Below, piece by piece: positions 50,077-58,154 of a stretch of DNA of 61,353 bases (the first letter of the stretch is position 1; every line of letters starts with the position of its first letter). The translations under genes were made by a program, and so were the position numbers. Below the pieces are notes generated by a model. That model saw only the letters and a program-made list of their open reading frames with translations. It did no database searches and was not told where the DNA came from. This DNA is from Clostridia bacterium (GTDB lineage: Bacteria > Bacillota > Clostridia > Monoglobales > Monoglobaceae): the NCBI GenBank assembly GCA_017409575.1, contig JAFQSM010000086.1, positions 1 through 61,353 of the forward strand. The letters run 5' to 3'.

Positions 50077-51591
50077 ATGATGGGTAGGACTCAAAAATTT
50101 TTGTATAATTCGCTGTCGGCAGCGATGTTGCAGCTTGTGAATATGATTGTGGGGTTTATTACACCTAAGGTTATGCTTGTTTATTACGGCTCGGCAATAA
50201 ATGGACTTGTGTCATCAATATTGCAGTTTTTGACATATTTCAATTTGGTTGAGGCAGGTCTGTCAGCTGCAGCGGTGTATGCACTTTACAAGCCGTTGGC
50301 AGATGAAAACCACAAGGAAATCAGTGCGGTTGTGTCTGCGGCACGAAAGTTTTACAACCAAATCGGAATAATTTTTGTTTTGCTGACCGTTGCTTTGGCG
50401 ATTGCATATCCTGCGTATATAAAATCGGAGGAACTATCTTTTTTGGAGATGTCGTTGCTGATTGTTGCACTGGGTTCAAACACATCTTTGCAATTTTTTA
50501 CGCTGTCAAAATACAGTCCTTTGCTGACTGCTGACCAAAGGAATTATGTTGTTTCGATATCAAATGCTCTGACGCAGATACTGAGAACTGTGATGATTGT
50601 TGTTTTTGCAATAATGGGGATGAATATCGTATGGCTTAAGTTCTGCACTTTGCTTTCGGTTGTTGTGAGGTTTTTGATATTGCGGACATACACCAGACGC
50701 AAGTACGATTTTATCAATTACAAAGAAGAGCCAAATGTAAGGGCATTGGACAAAAGATGGGACGCTCTTTATCTGCAAATATTGGGGGCCATACAAAATG
50801 GGGCGCCCGTTGTGCTGCTTACCATATTGACAAAGGATTTGAAACTGGTAAGTGTTTATGCAATTTTTAATATGGTGCTGGTTGGAATAAACGGAGTGCT
50901 AGGGATATTCAACAATGGCCTTGCGGCATCATTTGGCGAGGTGCTGGCAAAAAAGCAAACCGATGTTTTGAAACAGGCGTACAAGGAGTTTGAATTTTCT
51001 TATTATTTGATAGCATCTGTGATTTATTCACTTGTATTTGCTTTAATAATGCCGTTTATAAGAATATACACGCAAAATATTGTTGATACAAATTATGATA
51101 TGCCCTTGGTTGGATTTTTGTTTGCATTAAGCGGATTGGTAGCCAATTTAAAAACTCCGCAGGGCATGATGGTGATATCGGCTGGAATGTATAAAGAAAC
51201 AAGATGGCGCTCGACATTGCAGGGAATAATCCTTTTGATATTTGGGATTGTTCTGACCCCTGTGATGAGAATATCCGGAGTGCTGATAGCATCGATTTTG
51301 TCGCATCTTTATAGGGTTGTGGATTTGGTGATTTTTGTACCTAAAAAAATTACGGGAACAAAGGTTGCGGGCAGCGTTTTCAGAATGGCAAAAATGCTTC
51401 TGTGTGTGGCGCTTGCTGTATTGCCGTTTGAATTCATTCAAATCACACCGCAAAATTTTGTTGAGTGGGCTGTTGATGCTGTTTTTGTGGGTGTTTATGC
51501 TTTGATTGTTGTTTTGACTGTAAATTTTATTTTCGACGCAAAAACCATGATAAAGGTTGTATCAAGAATTAAGAGGCTGGTAAAAAGATGA
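50077..51591 (+). CDS. Wzx-type polysaccharide flippase
   Basis: 504 residues with about 14 membrane segments, MATE/MOP superfamily. The start MQLVNMIVGFITPKVMLVYY-like segment near residue 12, GLVSSILQFLTYFNLVEAGL near 45, SAARKFYNQIGIIFVLLTVA near 88 and GLAASFGEVLAKKQ near 290 are typical. It would flip the undecaprenyl-linked repeat unit across the membrane for the Wzy-like proteins. Tandem ATGs at 50077 and 50080 have only a weak ribosome site. The 3' end overlaps the last gene of the locus by 4 bases. Confidence 0.88.
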   Translation: MMGRTQKFLYNSLSAAMLQLVNMIVGFITPKVMLVYYGSAINGLVSSILQFLTYFNLVEAGLSAAAVYALYKPLADENHKEISAVVSAARKFYNQIGIIFVLLTVALAIAYPAYIKSEELSFLEMSLLIVALGSNTSLQFFTLSKYSPLLTADQRNYVVSISNALTQILRTVMIVVFAIMGMNIVWLKFCTLLSVVVRFLILRTYTRRKYDFINYKEEPNVRALDKRWDALYLQILGAIQNGAPVVLLTILTKDLKLVSVYAIFNMVLVGINGVLGIFNNGLAASFGEVLAKKQTDVLKQAYKEFEFSYYLIASVIYSLVFALIMPFIRIYTQNIVDTNYDMPLVGFLFALSGLVANLKTPQGMMVISAGMYKETRWRSTLQGIILLIFGIVLTPVMRISGVLIASILSHLYRVVDLVIFVPKKITGTKVAGSVFRMAKMLLCVALAVLPFEFIQITPQNFVEWAVDAVFVGVYALIVVLTVNFIFDAKTMIKVVSRIKRLVKR

Positions 51592-52766
51592 TTGATTTGT
51601 ATGATAAAAAACAGGGTTGCTGTGGGTGTACAGCGTGCGAGAATATTTGTCCGGTTATAGCGATAAATATGGTTGATGATGAAGAGGGGTTTAAATATCC
51701 TGAAGTTGATGATTCCAAGTGCATTTCGTGCGGTTTGTGCAAGGCAGTTTGCAAATTTAAGCCGGAAGCAGAAGAATTGACAAAAAAAGTCCCTCTCGTA
51801 TATGCTGTCAAGCACAAAAACGAAGATGTAAGATTTAAAAGCACATCGGGCGGCGTGTTTACCGCTCTGTCGGACAGTATTCTGGGAAAAGGCGGCGTGG
51901 TATATGGCGTGGCCTTTGATGAAAATTTTGTTGCTGTGCACAAAAGAGCGACGACACGGGAACAACGCGATGAATTTATGGGCTCCAAATATGTTCAAAG
52001 CTTTTTGGGGAGCACTTTTTCTGGAGTAAAAAATGATTTAGAAAGTGGCAGGACGGTGTTGTTTACAGGAACGCCCTGCCAATGTGACGGGTTGATGTCA
52101 TATCTGAAAAAGAAGAAGGTTGACTGCGGAAAGTTGTATGTAGTGGACATAGTATGCCATGGTGTACCCAGCCCGTTGATGTGGAAAGAACACATTGAAT
52201 CCTGTGAGAAGAAGAGAAAGGCAAAAATTGAGGAATATCTGTGCAGATCTAAAATAAACGGATGGCATACACACACCGAATTGATTGTTTATGATAATGA
52301 AAAGAAGGATTGCACATCTGCGCTGTCTCAAAAACAAAAAATTCTGTTTTATTCGCACAAAATTTTGAGACCTGCGTGCCATAGATGCAGATACACAAGC
52401 ATATATCGGTGCTCAGATATTACGATGGCAGATTTTTGGGGAATAGAAAATTCTATGCCCGAATTTGATGACAACAAAGGGGTTTCGCTGGTGCTTGTCA
52501 GCTCGGACAAGGGGGAAAAGCTTTTTGAAGAAATCAAAGAACAAATTGTGTTTGAAAAAAGCCATATTGAAGATTGTTTGCAACCGCAGCTTAAAGAACC
52601 ATCGAAGCCTGCTGCAAAGCGTACAAAGTTTTGGGAGGATTACAGAAAAAGAGGATATTGGTATATTGCAACGCGCTATGGCGGATGCGGCTTGAGGGGA
52701 AAAATAATCAGATTTTTGGCCGGAATAAAAACATTGAAAAAAGTTAAGAAATTTATTGGAAAATAA
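51588..52766 (+). CDS. second FrhB-family Fe-S protein of the locus
   Basis: 392 residues. N-terminal 4Fe-4S motifs are CCGCTACENICPV and CISCGLCKAVCKF; in the second the usual CP is CK. Then come KSTSGGVFTALSDSILGKGG, FTGTPCQCDGLMSYLKKK near 160, VDIVCHGVPSPLMW near 182 and ACHRCRYTSIYRCSDITMAD near 262. The domain order matches the gene at 39644, but the sequences are clearly diverged. It is typically found beside polysaccharide pyruvyl transferase, as here two genes upstream. Translation is coupled to the flippase. Confidence 0.87.
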   Translation: MIDLYDKKQGCCGCTACENICPVIAINMVDDEEGFKYPEVDDSKCISCGLCKAVCKFKPEAEELTKKVPLVYAVKHKNEDVRFKSTSGGVFTALSDSILGKGGVVYGVAFDENFVAVHKRATTREQRDEFMGSKYVQSFLGSTFSGVKNDLESGRTVLFTGTPCQCDGLMSYLKKKKVDCGKLYVVDIVCHGVPSPLMWKEHIESCEKKRKAKIEEYLCRSKINGWHTHTELIVYDNEKKDCTSALSQKQKILFYSHKILRPACHRCRYTSIYRCSDITMADFWGIENSMPEFDDNKGVSLVLVSSDKGEKLFEEIKEQIVFEKSHIEDCLQPQLKEPSKPAAKRTKFWEDYRKRGYWYIATRYGGCGLRGKIIRFLAGIKTLKKVKKFIGK

Positions 52767-52799
52767 ATTGTATTTGTTGCGCTTAAAAAAGAACAGGGT

Positions 52800-52841
52800 C
52801 CCTCCTGCTGCAGTTTTTTGGACTGCAACAGGAGGGCTTTT
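52800..52841. terminator. terminator between the polysaccharide locus and the pdaB-like gene
   Basis: CCCTCCTGCTGCAGT pairs with ACTGCAACAGGAGGG (one mismatch), then CTTTTC; A-run upstream. It serves convergent genes from both sides. Confidence 0.85.
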
Positions 52842-53639
52842 CTATCCTTTTGTGTCGGTATTCGGTGCTGCCGGTATTGGATTTGGAATCTGCATACCGC
52901 TTGGGTCAATAGTAAAGTTTTCTTTATAGATAAGCTCGGACACGGGGACAATTTTGTAGCCGTCTTTTTGCAGACTTTCGATTATACCGGGAAGAGCCTC
53001 GGGGGTGTGGAGCGCGGCGTTGTGGAAAAGGCATATCGAGCCGGGCTTTACTTTTTTTAGCACGCGATCCGTGATTTCACTTGCCGAGAGGTCCTTCCAG
53101 TCGAGACTGTCAACATCCCATTGGATTGTGAAGTGCCCGGTGTCGCGCATTGTGCCGACGACTTTGTTGTCGTAGTCGCCATAGGGGGCGCGGAAGAGCG
53201 TTGGTTTTTTGCCGGTTATCGCCTCAATTTTTTTGTCGCAGGATTTAACTTCCTGCTTCATCTTTTCAACTGATATCTGGGTCATATGGGGGTGGGTGTC
53301 GGAGTGGTTCATAATCTCGTGCCCTGCGTCCGAAAGCTGTTTTACCGATTCGGGGAATTTGTCGACCCAGCCGCCAACTACGAAGAATGTGGTTTTGACC
53401 TTGTATTTGTCCATAATTTCGATTAGCTTTCCGGTATCCTCGTTGCCCCAGGCGGCGTCAAAGCTGAGGGCAACGACCTTGTCGTTTTCGGCCTTTTGTA
53501 CACAATAAATGGGCAGGTCGCGCTTTGTGCTTGATGTGGGCAGAAGCTCGGCTTTTCCTATGTATATAAGTGAGAACATCAGTGCGAGTGTCACCGCCAG
53601 GGCTATCCCTGTTTTTTTGGTTATTACGAAAATTTTCAT
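52842..53639 (-). CDS. polysaccharide deacetylase, PdaB-like
   Basis: A 265-residue NodB-homology enzyme. An N-terminal signal anchor (TGIALAVTLALMFSLIYIG) leads to a catalytic domain with VVALSFDAAWGNEDT (motif 1) near residue 55, HEIMNHSDTHPHM (motif 2 with metal His) near 110, LFRAPYGDYDN (motif 3) near 150, IQWDVDSLDW (motif 4) and ICLFHNAALHTPEALP (motif 5) near 200. The SFDxAWGNE form of motif 1 is characteristic of the PdaB sporulation-linked subgroup, in which the usual second Asp of TFDD is replaced, so activity may differ. It ends in a short Pro/Asn-rich tail. Confidence 0.88.
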   Translation of the reverse strand: MKIFVITKKTGIALAVTLALMFSLIYIGKAELLPTSSTKRDLPIYCVQKAENDKVVALSFDAAWGNEDTGKLIEIMDKYKVKTTFFVVGGWVDKFPESVKQLSDAGHEIMNHSDTHPHMTQISVEKMKQEVKSCDKKIEAITGKKPTLFRAPYGDYDNKVVGTMRDTGHFTIQWDVDSLDWKDLSASEITDRVLKKVKPGSICLFHNAALHTPEALPGIIESLQKDGYKIVPVSELIYKENFTIDPSGMQIPNPIPAAPNTDTKG

Positions 53640-53806
53640 AAATAACTGTCCCTTTCATATAATTTGGTTTAGTTTAAATATATTCAAAACAGACGGATTT
53701 AGAATTTTTTAGGAAATTTGGGGTAAAATAAAAGCTGTTCTAAATAACCTTTGTGCGAATATAATTTTAATATATCAAAATATACCGAGGACTTAGGGAG
53801 TGAATT

Positions 53807-54472
53807 ATGTTGAATACATCAAACTATGCAGAAAACAATCGGGTGCAGCTTTGCGGCACTGTTATAAGCGAACCGGAATATTCGCATGAGGTTTACGAAG
53901 AAAGCTTTTATACATTTATGCTTGACACACCCAGACTGAGCGAAACGAGCGACAAAATTAAAATCACTGTGTCCGAGAAGTTTTTGGCAGGCGGTGGTTT
54001 TGAAGTTGGGGACAGAGTGCGGATTGACGGGCAGTTCAGGTCTTATAACAACTTCAGTAATGTGGGGAATCGCCTTATACTGACTGTTTTTGTAAAGAGT
54101 ATAGATGTCATACAGGACGAAGAATTTGAGGAGAATATAAACTCAATTTATTTAAACGGATACATATGCAAACAGCCCGTTTACAGAACTACTCCGTTCG
54201 GTCGCGAAATTGCAGATGTTTTGATTGCTGTAAACCGTTCGTACAACAAGTCGGATTATATCCCCTGTATTGCATGGGGTCGCAATGCAAAGTTTGCCGA
54301 AAGCCTGAAGGTCGGCGACAATATAATCGTCAGGGGCAGAGTTCAAAGCCGTGAATACCAGAAAAAAATCAGCGAGGACGAGATTGAGACAAAGACTGCA
54401 TATGAGGTGTCTGTTTCGAGGCTGGAAGTGGCGGAGAAGATTTTTTTTGAGGAGAATATTCAGCATTTTTGA
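53807..54472 (+). CDS. tandem OB-fold, SSB-like protein
   Basis: 221 residues that read as two OB folds. Residues about 10-108 form a divergent one (VQLCGTVISEPEYSHEVYEE, GDRVRIDGQFRSYNNF). Residues about 112-212 are clearly SSB-like (YLNGYICKQPVYRTTPFGRE, DVLIAVNRSYNKSDYIPCIA, VGDNIIVRGRVQSREYQKKI). The acidic flexible tail and terminal DDDIPF-type hook of replicative SSB are missing; the end is EENIQHF. It is probably an accessory single-strand DNA binding protein. A single gene with no obvious replication partner nearby. Confidence 0.78.
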   Translation: MLNTSNYAENNRVQLCGTVISEPEYSHEVYEESFYTFMLDTPRLSETSDKIKITVSEKFLAGGGFEVGDRVRIDGQFRSYNNFSNVGNRLILTVFVKSIDVIQDEEFEENINSIYLNGYICKQPVYRTTPFGREIADVLIAVNRSYNKSDYIPCIAWGRNAKFAESLKVGDNIIVRGRVQSREYQKKISEDEIETKTAYEVSVSRLEVAEKIFFEENIQHF

Positions 54473-54484
54473 TAGAAGGAAATA

Positions 54485-54514
54485 TTGACAAAAAGGGCAT
54501 TGAAAGATTATAAT
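54485..54514 (+). promoter_or_regulatory. promoter of the DUF975 gene
   Basis: TTGACA (54485-54490), 18-bp spacer, TATAAT (54509-54514). Confidence 0.75.
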
Positions 54515-54536
54515 AATCCTGAGGAGGGGATTATTT

Positions 54537-55181
54537 GTGATTGACAGAATAACTCTTAAAAACATGGCAAAGGAACAGATAAAAGGAAATATCGGTGTTT
54601 TGTTTGTTATATTGCTGATTGCACTTGGCATTTCTACCGTTGCGGCGATGATTCCGATGTTTGGGTGGTTTGCGTCGGGCTGGATTGCTGAACCTGCATT
54701 TGCGCTTAGTCTGTTTATGATTTATCTTGATTTGGTAAAGGGCATAAAGCCGGAGATTTCACGCGTGTTCGACGGATTTTATGACCTTTGGAGCAGCATC
54801 AAAGTCAGCTTTTTTGTGGGTGTTTTTACTCTTCTTTGGTCTCTTTTGTTTGTAATTCCCGGAATTGTAAAGGCATATTCCTATTCGATGGCGTATTACA
54901 TTTTGGCAGAAAACAAGGGGATGCCCGCACTTGAGGCAATCCGTCGCTCACAGGAAATCATGGATGGGCACAAAATGGATTTGTTCGTGCTGTCACTTTC
55001 GTTTATTGGATGGAACATTTTGGGCATTATAACCTTTGGAGTTGCATACATCTGGGTAGCTCCATATATGCTTGCGACACTGACTAATTTTTATAATGAA
55101 ATAAAAAACGAGAAGTTTCCGATAACTGTTGAGACAGATAATTTTGTTGTGGTTGATGCACAGGAGGAAACAGAAGAATAA
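54537..55181 (+). CDS. DUF975 family membrane protein
   Basis: 214 residues with four to five membrane segments. It has ITLKNMAKEQIKGNIGVLFV at the N-terminus, EISRVFDGFYDLWSSIKVSF near 75, LLFVIPGIVKAYSYSMAYYI near 105 and EAIRRSQEIMDGHKMDLFVL near 138. This combination defines DUF975. The function is unknown; the family is common in Firmicutes. GTG 54537 has GAGGAGGGG 8 bases upstream. It is a single gene with its own promoter and terminator. Confidence 0.88.
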   Translation: MIDRITLKNMAKEQIKGNIGVLFVILLIALGISTVAAMIPMFGWFASGWIAEPAFALSLFMIYLDLVKGIKPEISRVFDGFYDLWSSIKVSFFVGVFTLLWSLLFVIPGIVKAYSYSMAYYILAENKGMPALEAIRRSQEIMDGHKMDLFVLSLSFIGWNILGIITFGVAYIWVAPYMLATLTNFYNEIKNEKFPITVETDNFVVVDAQEETEE

Positions 55182-55192
55182 TTGTGTGAATG

Positions 55193-55222
55193 AAAAAGCA
55201 CTTCTTTTTGAAGTGCTTTTTT
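55193..55222 (+). terminator. terminator of the DUF975 gene
   Basis: GCACTTC / TTTTT / GAAGTGC with flanking A and T runs. Confidence 0.82.
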
Positions 55223-55245
55223 GGTATGAAATATCAAATTAGTTG

Positions 55246-55284
55246 AAAAAACCGTCAATCCTGATACAAGGTTGACGGTTTTTT
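55246..55284 (-). terminator. terminator of tRNA-Ser
   Basis: AAAAAACCGTCAA and TTGACGGTTTTTT pair perfectly around a 13-base loop, directly after the tRNA 3' end on the minus strand. Confidence 0.85.
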
Positions 55285-55285
55285 C

Positions 55286-55377
55286 TGGAGGAGAGGATGG
55301 GATTCGAACCCACGGTGCGCTATAAACGCACACAGCATTTCCAATGCTGCGCCTTAAACCATCTCGACCACCTCTCC
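55286..55377 (-). tRNA. tRNA-Ser (anticodon GGA)
   Basis: On the minus strand, 92 nt: acceptor GGAGAGG/CCTCTCC, anticodon stem CAGCA/TGCTG with loop TTGGAAA (GGA reads TCC/TCT). The long class II variable arm is GTGCGTTTATAGCGCAC; the T arm is GTGGG-TTCGAAT-CCCAT, and CCA is encoded. Confidence 0.95.
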
Positions 55378-55388
55378 GAGTCTAAAAC

Positions 55389-55417
55389 AGTATACTACAA
55401 ACTTTGAAAAAAATCAA
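55389..55417 (-). promoter_or_regulatory. promoter of tRNA-Ser
   Basis: On the minus strand: TTGATT (55417-55412), 17-bp spacer, TATACT (55394-55389). Confidence 0.65.
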
Positions 55418-55482
55418 GACTTTAGTTTAAAAATATTCTTTTGGGAATAATAAAAATAAAAAACCAAAGGAGAAACTTGTTT

Positions 55483-55740
55483 ATGAAGGAATTTGTGTAT
55501 AAAATAACCGACAGTGTAGGAATTCATGCAAGACCTGCCGGAGAGCTTGTCAAAAAAGCATCTGAATTCAGGTCGGATATCAAAATTAAAAAAGGTGAAA
55601 AGGTTGCGGATGCAAAGAAAATCTTTTCGGTTATGACGCTGGGCGCAGTTCAGGGTGATGAAATAACTGTCGTCGTTGAAGGTGCGGATGAAGAATCGGC
55701 GTTTGAGGAGATTAAGACTTTTTTTGAGGAAACTTTGTAA
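55483..55740 (+). CDS. ptsH: HPr family phosphocarrier protein lacking Ser46
   Basis: An 85-residue HPr. His15 sits in the expected GIHARPAGELV motif, so transfer of phosphate from enzyme I to PTS permeases is possible. The regulatory site that HPr kinase phosphorylates in Gram-positive HPr (Ser46 in KSIMGVMSLG) reads KKIFSVMTLG here, with Lys at 46. CcpA-type catabolite repression through this copy is therefore unlikely. No ptsI or other PTS gene is in the window. ATG 55483 follows AAAGGAG; the frame opens at a TTG 42 bases earlier. Confidence 0.9.
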   Translation: MKEFVYKITDSVGIHARPAGELVKKASEFRSDIKIKKGEKVADAKKIFSVMTLGAVQGDEITVVVEGADEESAFEEIKTFFEETL

Positions 55741-55773
55741 AAAAAGACGCTTTTTTCTGTCAGCATACAAGAA

Positions 55774-55817
55774 GGGTTGTTTAAAAAGTCGGTTTGACCT
55801 TTTAAACAACCCAATTT
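55774..55817. terminator. terminator between ptsH and relQ
   Basis: GGGTTGTTTAAAA and TTTTAAACAACCC form a 13-bp stem. It serves both convergent genes and resembles the hairpin at 8223-8253. Confidence 0.75.
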
Positions 55818-56491
55818 TATATTATATTGATTTCCTGCGCAATCTTCAGCATTTCGGCATCGGTTGCGGCAATTACATCCGCGCATTTTTTGAGGCGAAG
55901 AGCCATTTCTTCGGAGTTGGGGATGTCTTTTTTGTATCTTACCTTGTGTTCAAGGCTTGCCCAAAAGTCCATAGCCATTGTTCTGATCTGGACTTCGACG
56001 CGCATATACTGCTTGCGGTCCGAGAAGAAGACGGGAATTTCGATTATCATATGATAACTGCGGTAGCCGTTTTCTTTTGGGTTTTTTATGTAGTCCTTGA
56101 CATTGACAAGATGAATATCGTCCTGGCTTGTAAGCATTTTTGCAATGGTGTAGATATCCTCGATAAACGAGCAAATCACGCGTACGCCTGCGACATCGTT
56201 GAGGTTTTGTGAAGCTGAATCAACAGACACCTCGAAGCCGTTTCGGATAAGTTTTTCGGCGATGCTTTTTGGCTTTTTGATGCGGAACTTGATTGTTTCG
56301 ATGGGGTTGCGGTTGTTGCGAACCGACATCTCGCGGCTCAGGACTTCGAGCTTCGTTGTGACCTCTTGAATTGCACACTGGTACATCATCATCATTTCTT
56401 CAAAACGATGAGCTGTTTCGGCAAATATGTGTGCTGTATCTTCGGGGATGCTGATGTTGGCAAGCACCGCTTTGCTTAGTTCTTTTTCCAT
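55817..56491 (-). CDS. relQ: small alarmone synthetase (RelQ/YjbM family GTP pyrophosphokinase)
   Basis: A 224-residue protein with only the RelA/SpoT synthetase domain, no HD hydrolase or TGS/ACT parts. It has EVLSREMSVRNNRNPIETIK near 50, RIKKPKSIAEKLIRNGFEVS near 68, LNDVAGVRVICSFIEDIYTI near 98, YIKNPKENGYRSYHMIIEIP (nucleotide-binding) near 133 and VEVQIRTMAMDFWASLEHKV near 165. It makes (p)ppGpp from GTP/GDP and ATP. Proteins of this type form tetramers in Bacillus. It stands 25 bases downstream of proA on the minus strand, possibly co-transcribed. Confidence 0.9.
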   Translation of the reverse strand: MEKELSKAVLANISIPEDTAHIFAETAHRFEEMMMMYQCAIQEVTTKLEVLSREMSVRNNRNPIETIKFRIKKPKSIAEKLIRNGFEVSVDSASQNLNDVAGVRVICSFIEDIYTIAKMLTSQDDIHLVNVKDYIKNPKENGYRSYHMIIEIPVFFSDRKQYMRVEVQIRTMAMDFWASLEHKVRYKKDIPNSEEMALRLKKCADVIAATDAEMLKIAQEINII

Positions 56492-56516
56492 TTGTTTTAT
56501 CCTTTCAATCCGTCAT

Positions 56517-57767
56517 TTATCTTGTTTGGCCGTTGCCGCGGATTATATATTTGGTGGTGGTCAGCGCGTTTAGTCCCATGGGTCCTCTTGCGTGGAGCTT
56601 TTGGGTGCTGATTCCTATTTCGGCACCAAAACCGAACTCGAAACCGTCGGTAAATCTGGTGGATGCGTTTACATATACTGCGGCGGCGTCAACTTCGGCA
56701 AGGAATTTTTGCGAATTTTCGTAGCTGTCGGTGATGATAGCTTCGGAATGGCCGCTGTTATATTTGTTTATGTGCGAAATTGCATCATCAATTGAATCCA
56801 CAACCTTTACACCGATTTTGAGGTCAAGATATTCTGTTCCCCAGTCGTCATCGGTTGCAGGGATGACATCGGGATATGGATATATGCGGCAGGTTTGGTC
56901 GTCACCGATTAAGGTTACGCCTTTTTGGGTGAGAGCAGGAAGTATTTTTGCAAGCGCTTCTTTTGCAACAGATTTGTGGACAAGAAGTTTTTCGGCGGCG
57001 TTGCAGACCGATGGACGCGAGGTTTTGGCGTTGATTACTATATCTTTTGCCATATCAAGATTGGCAGTTTGGTCAATATAGATGTGGCAGTTGCCTGTGC
57101 CGGTCTCGATTGCCGGAACGGTAGCGTTTTGGACAACTGTACGGATAAGACCTGCGCCACCGCGTGGGATAATGACATCAAGATAGTCATTTAGCTTCAT
57201 AAGCGCAACAGCGCTCTCGCGTGAGGTATCTTCGACCAGTAAAACCGAGTCTTTGGGAAGTCCGGCTGCGAAAATAGCATCCTGAATAACCTTTGTGATT
57301 GCCATGCTTGATTTGTGAGCCTCTTTGCCACAGCGGAGTATGCAGGCGTTGCCTGATTTGATGCAAAGTGCAGCGGCGTCGGCTGTTACATTGGGTCTTG
57401 CTTCGTATATAATGCCGCATACACCAAGCGGAACGCGCATCTGGCCGATAGAGAGCCCGTTTGGGCGTTTCACTTCGGATAACACTTCGCCAATGGGGTC
57501 GGGAAGGTCGGCAATCTGGCGTATTCCGTCAGCGATTGAGCTGATGCGCTCGGGCGTGAGAAGAAGACGGTCAATAAGGCCGTCGCTCATACCGTTTGCT
57601 CTTCCTGCGTCAATATCTTTTTTGTTTTCTTCCAGTATATAGTTGGTGTGTGCGACCAATGCGGTTGCTGCGCACAAAAGTGCAGTTCTTTTTGCATCTG
57701 ATGATGCTGCAGCAAGCTTAGCCGCAGCAGCTTTTGCGAATTTTCCTTTTTGAATGAGTTCTTCCAA
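56517..57767 (-). CDS. proA: glutamate-5-semialdehyde dehydrogenase (gamma-glutamyl phosphate reductase)
   Basis: Second step of proline synthesis: reduces glutamyl phosphate with NADPH. The 416 residues are the usual length. It has MRVPLGVCGIIYEARPNVTA near 108, LCIKSGNACILRCGKEAHKS near 132, DVIIPRGGAGLIRTVVQNAT near 190, TGNCHIYIDQTANLDMAKDI near 217 and the catalytic Cys in KTSRPSVCNAAEKLLVH near 250. NSGHSEAIIT follows near 340. AGGAGAGGTG precedes ATG 57767. It is separated from proB (20983-21780), which is unusual because the two commonly form one operon. Confidence 0.95.
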   Translation of the reverse strand: MEELIQKGKFAKAAAAKLAAASSDAKRTALLCAATALVAHTNYILEENKKDIDAGRANGMSDGLIDRLLLTPERISSIADGIRQIADLPDPIGEVLSEVKRPNGLSIGQMRVPLGVCGIIYEARPNVTADAAALCIKSGNACILRCGKEAHKSSMAITKVIQDAIFAAGLPKDSVLLVEDTSRESAVALMKLNDYLDVIIPRGGAGLIRTVVQNATVPAIETGTGNCHIYIDQTANLDMAKDIVINAKTSRPSVCNAAEKLLVHKSVAKEALAKILPALTQKGVTLIGDDQTCRIYPYPDVIPATDDDWGTEYLDLKIGVKVVDSIDDAISHINKYNSGHSEAIITDSYENSQKFLAEVDAAAVYVNASTRFTDGFEFGFGAEIGISTQKLHARGPMGLNALTTTKYIIRGNGQTR

Positions 57768-57860
57768 AGAATATCACCTCTCCTGATTTAAAGTATATCA
57801 CGAGGCAAGAAAAAAAGCAATAATTCTACAATTTATTTATATATTGTTAAAGAAAAGTTA

Positions 57861-57893
57861 AAAAACAGGCTGATGCAAAATCAACCTGTTTTT
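57861..57893 (-). terminator. terminator downstream of the LOG gene and repeat R3
   Basis: AAAAACAGG...CCTGTTTTT with an inner TGAT/ATCA pairing. On the minus strand it lies just beyond the repeat, so the LOG transcript would include R3 before ending here. Confidence 0.7.
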
Positions 57894-58154
57894 AAATTAT
57901 TTCTATCGTTCTTTATGCGGTGTGCACATTTTATCACAGCCCGAAACGAGGACGAAGAGAAAATGATGCAGAACGGACAAACTGAGCCCCAAGGGGTTAC
58001 CCGAAGGCGTACTTGTGTACGCCGAGAGGCGAAGTTTGTTTGTAGCATAAAGAAATTTAATTACAAAATTCGTTATTTAACGAATTTTCACCGCAGCTTT
58101 AAATTATTTCTATCGTTCTTTATGCGGTGTGCACATTTTATCACAGCCCGAAAC
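57891..58154 (-). repeat. composite structured repeat R3, 57-bp ends duplicated 207 bp apart
   Basis: The gap 57768-58109 holds this repeat and a terminator. A 57-bp block is identical at 57891-57947 and 58098-58154 and contains, on the minus strand, GGGCTGTGATAAAATGTGC. Between them lies the structured core: ACAAACT (57977-57983) pairs with AGTTTGT (58033-58039). Hairpin a is CCCC/GGGG (57987-57996) and hairpin b GGCGTAC/GTACGCC (58006-58023). GTTCTGCATCATTTTCTCTT follows on the minus strand. The first block encodes the C-terminus of the LOG protein. Confidence 0.85.
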
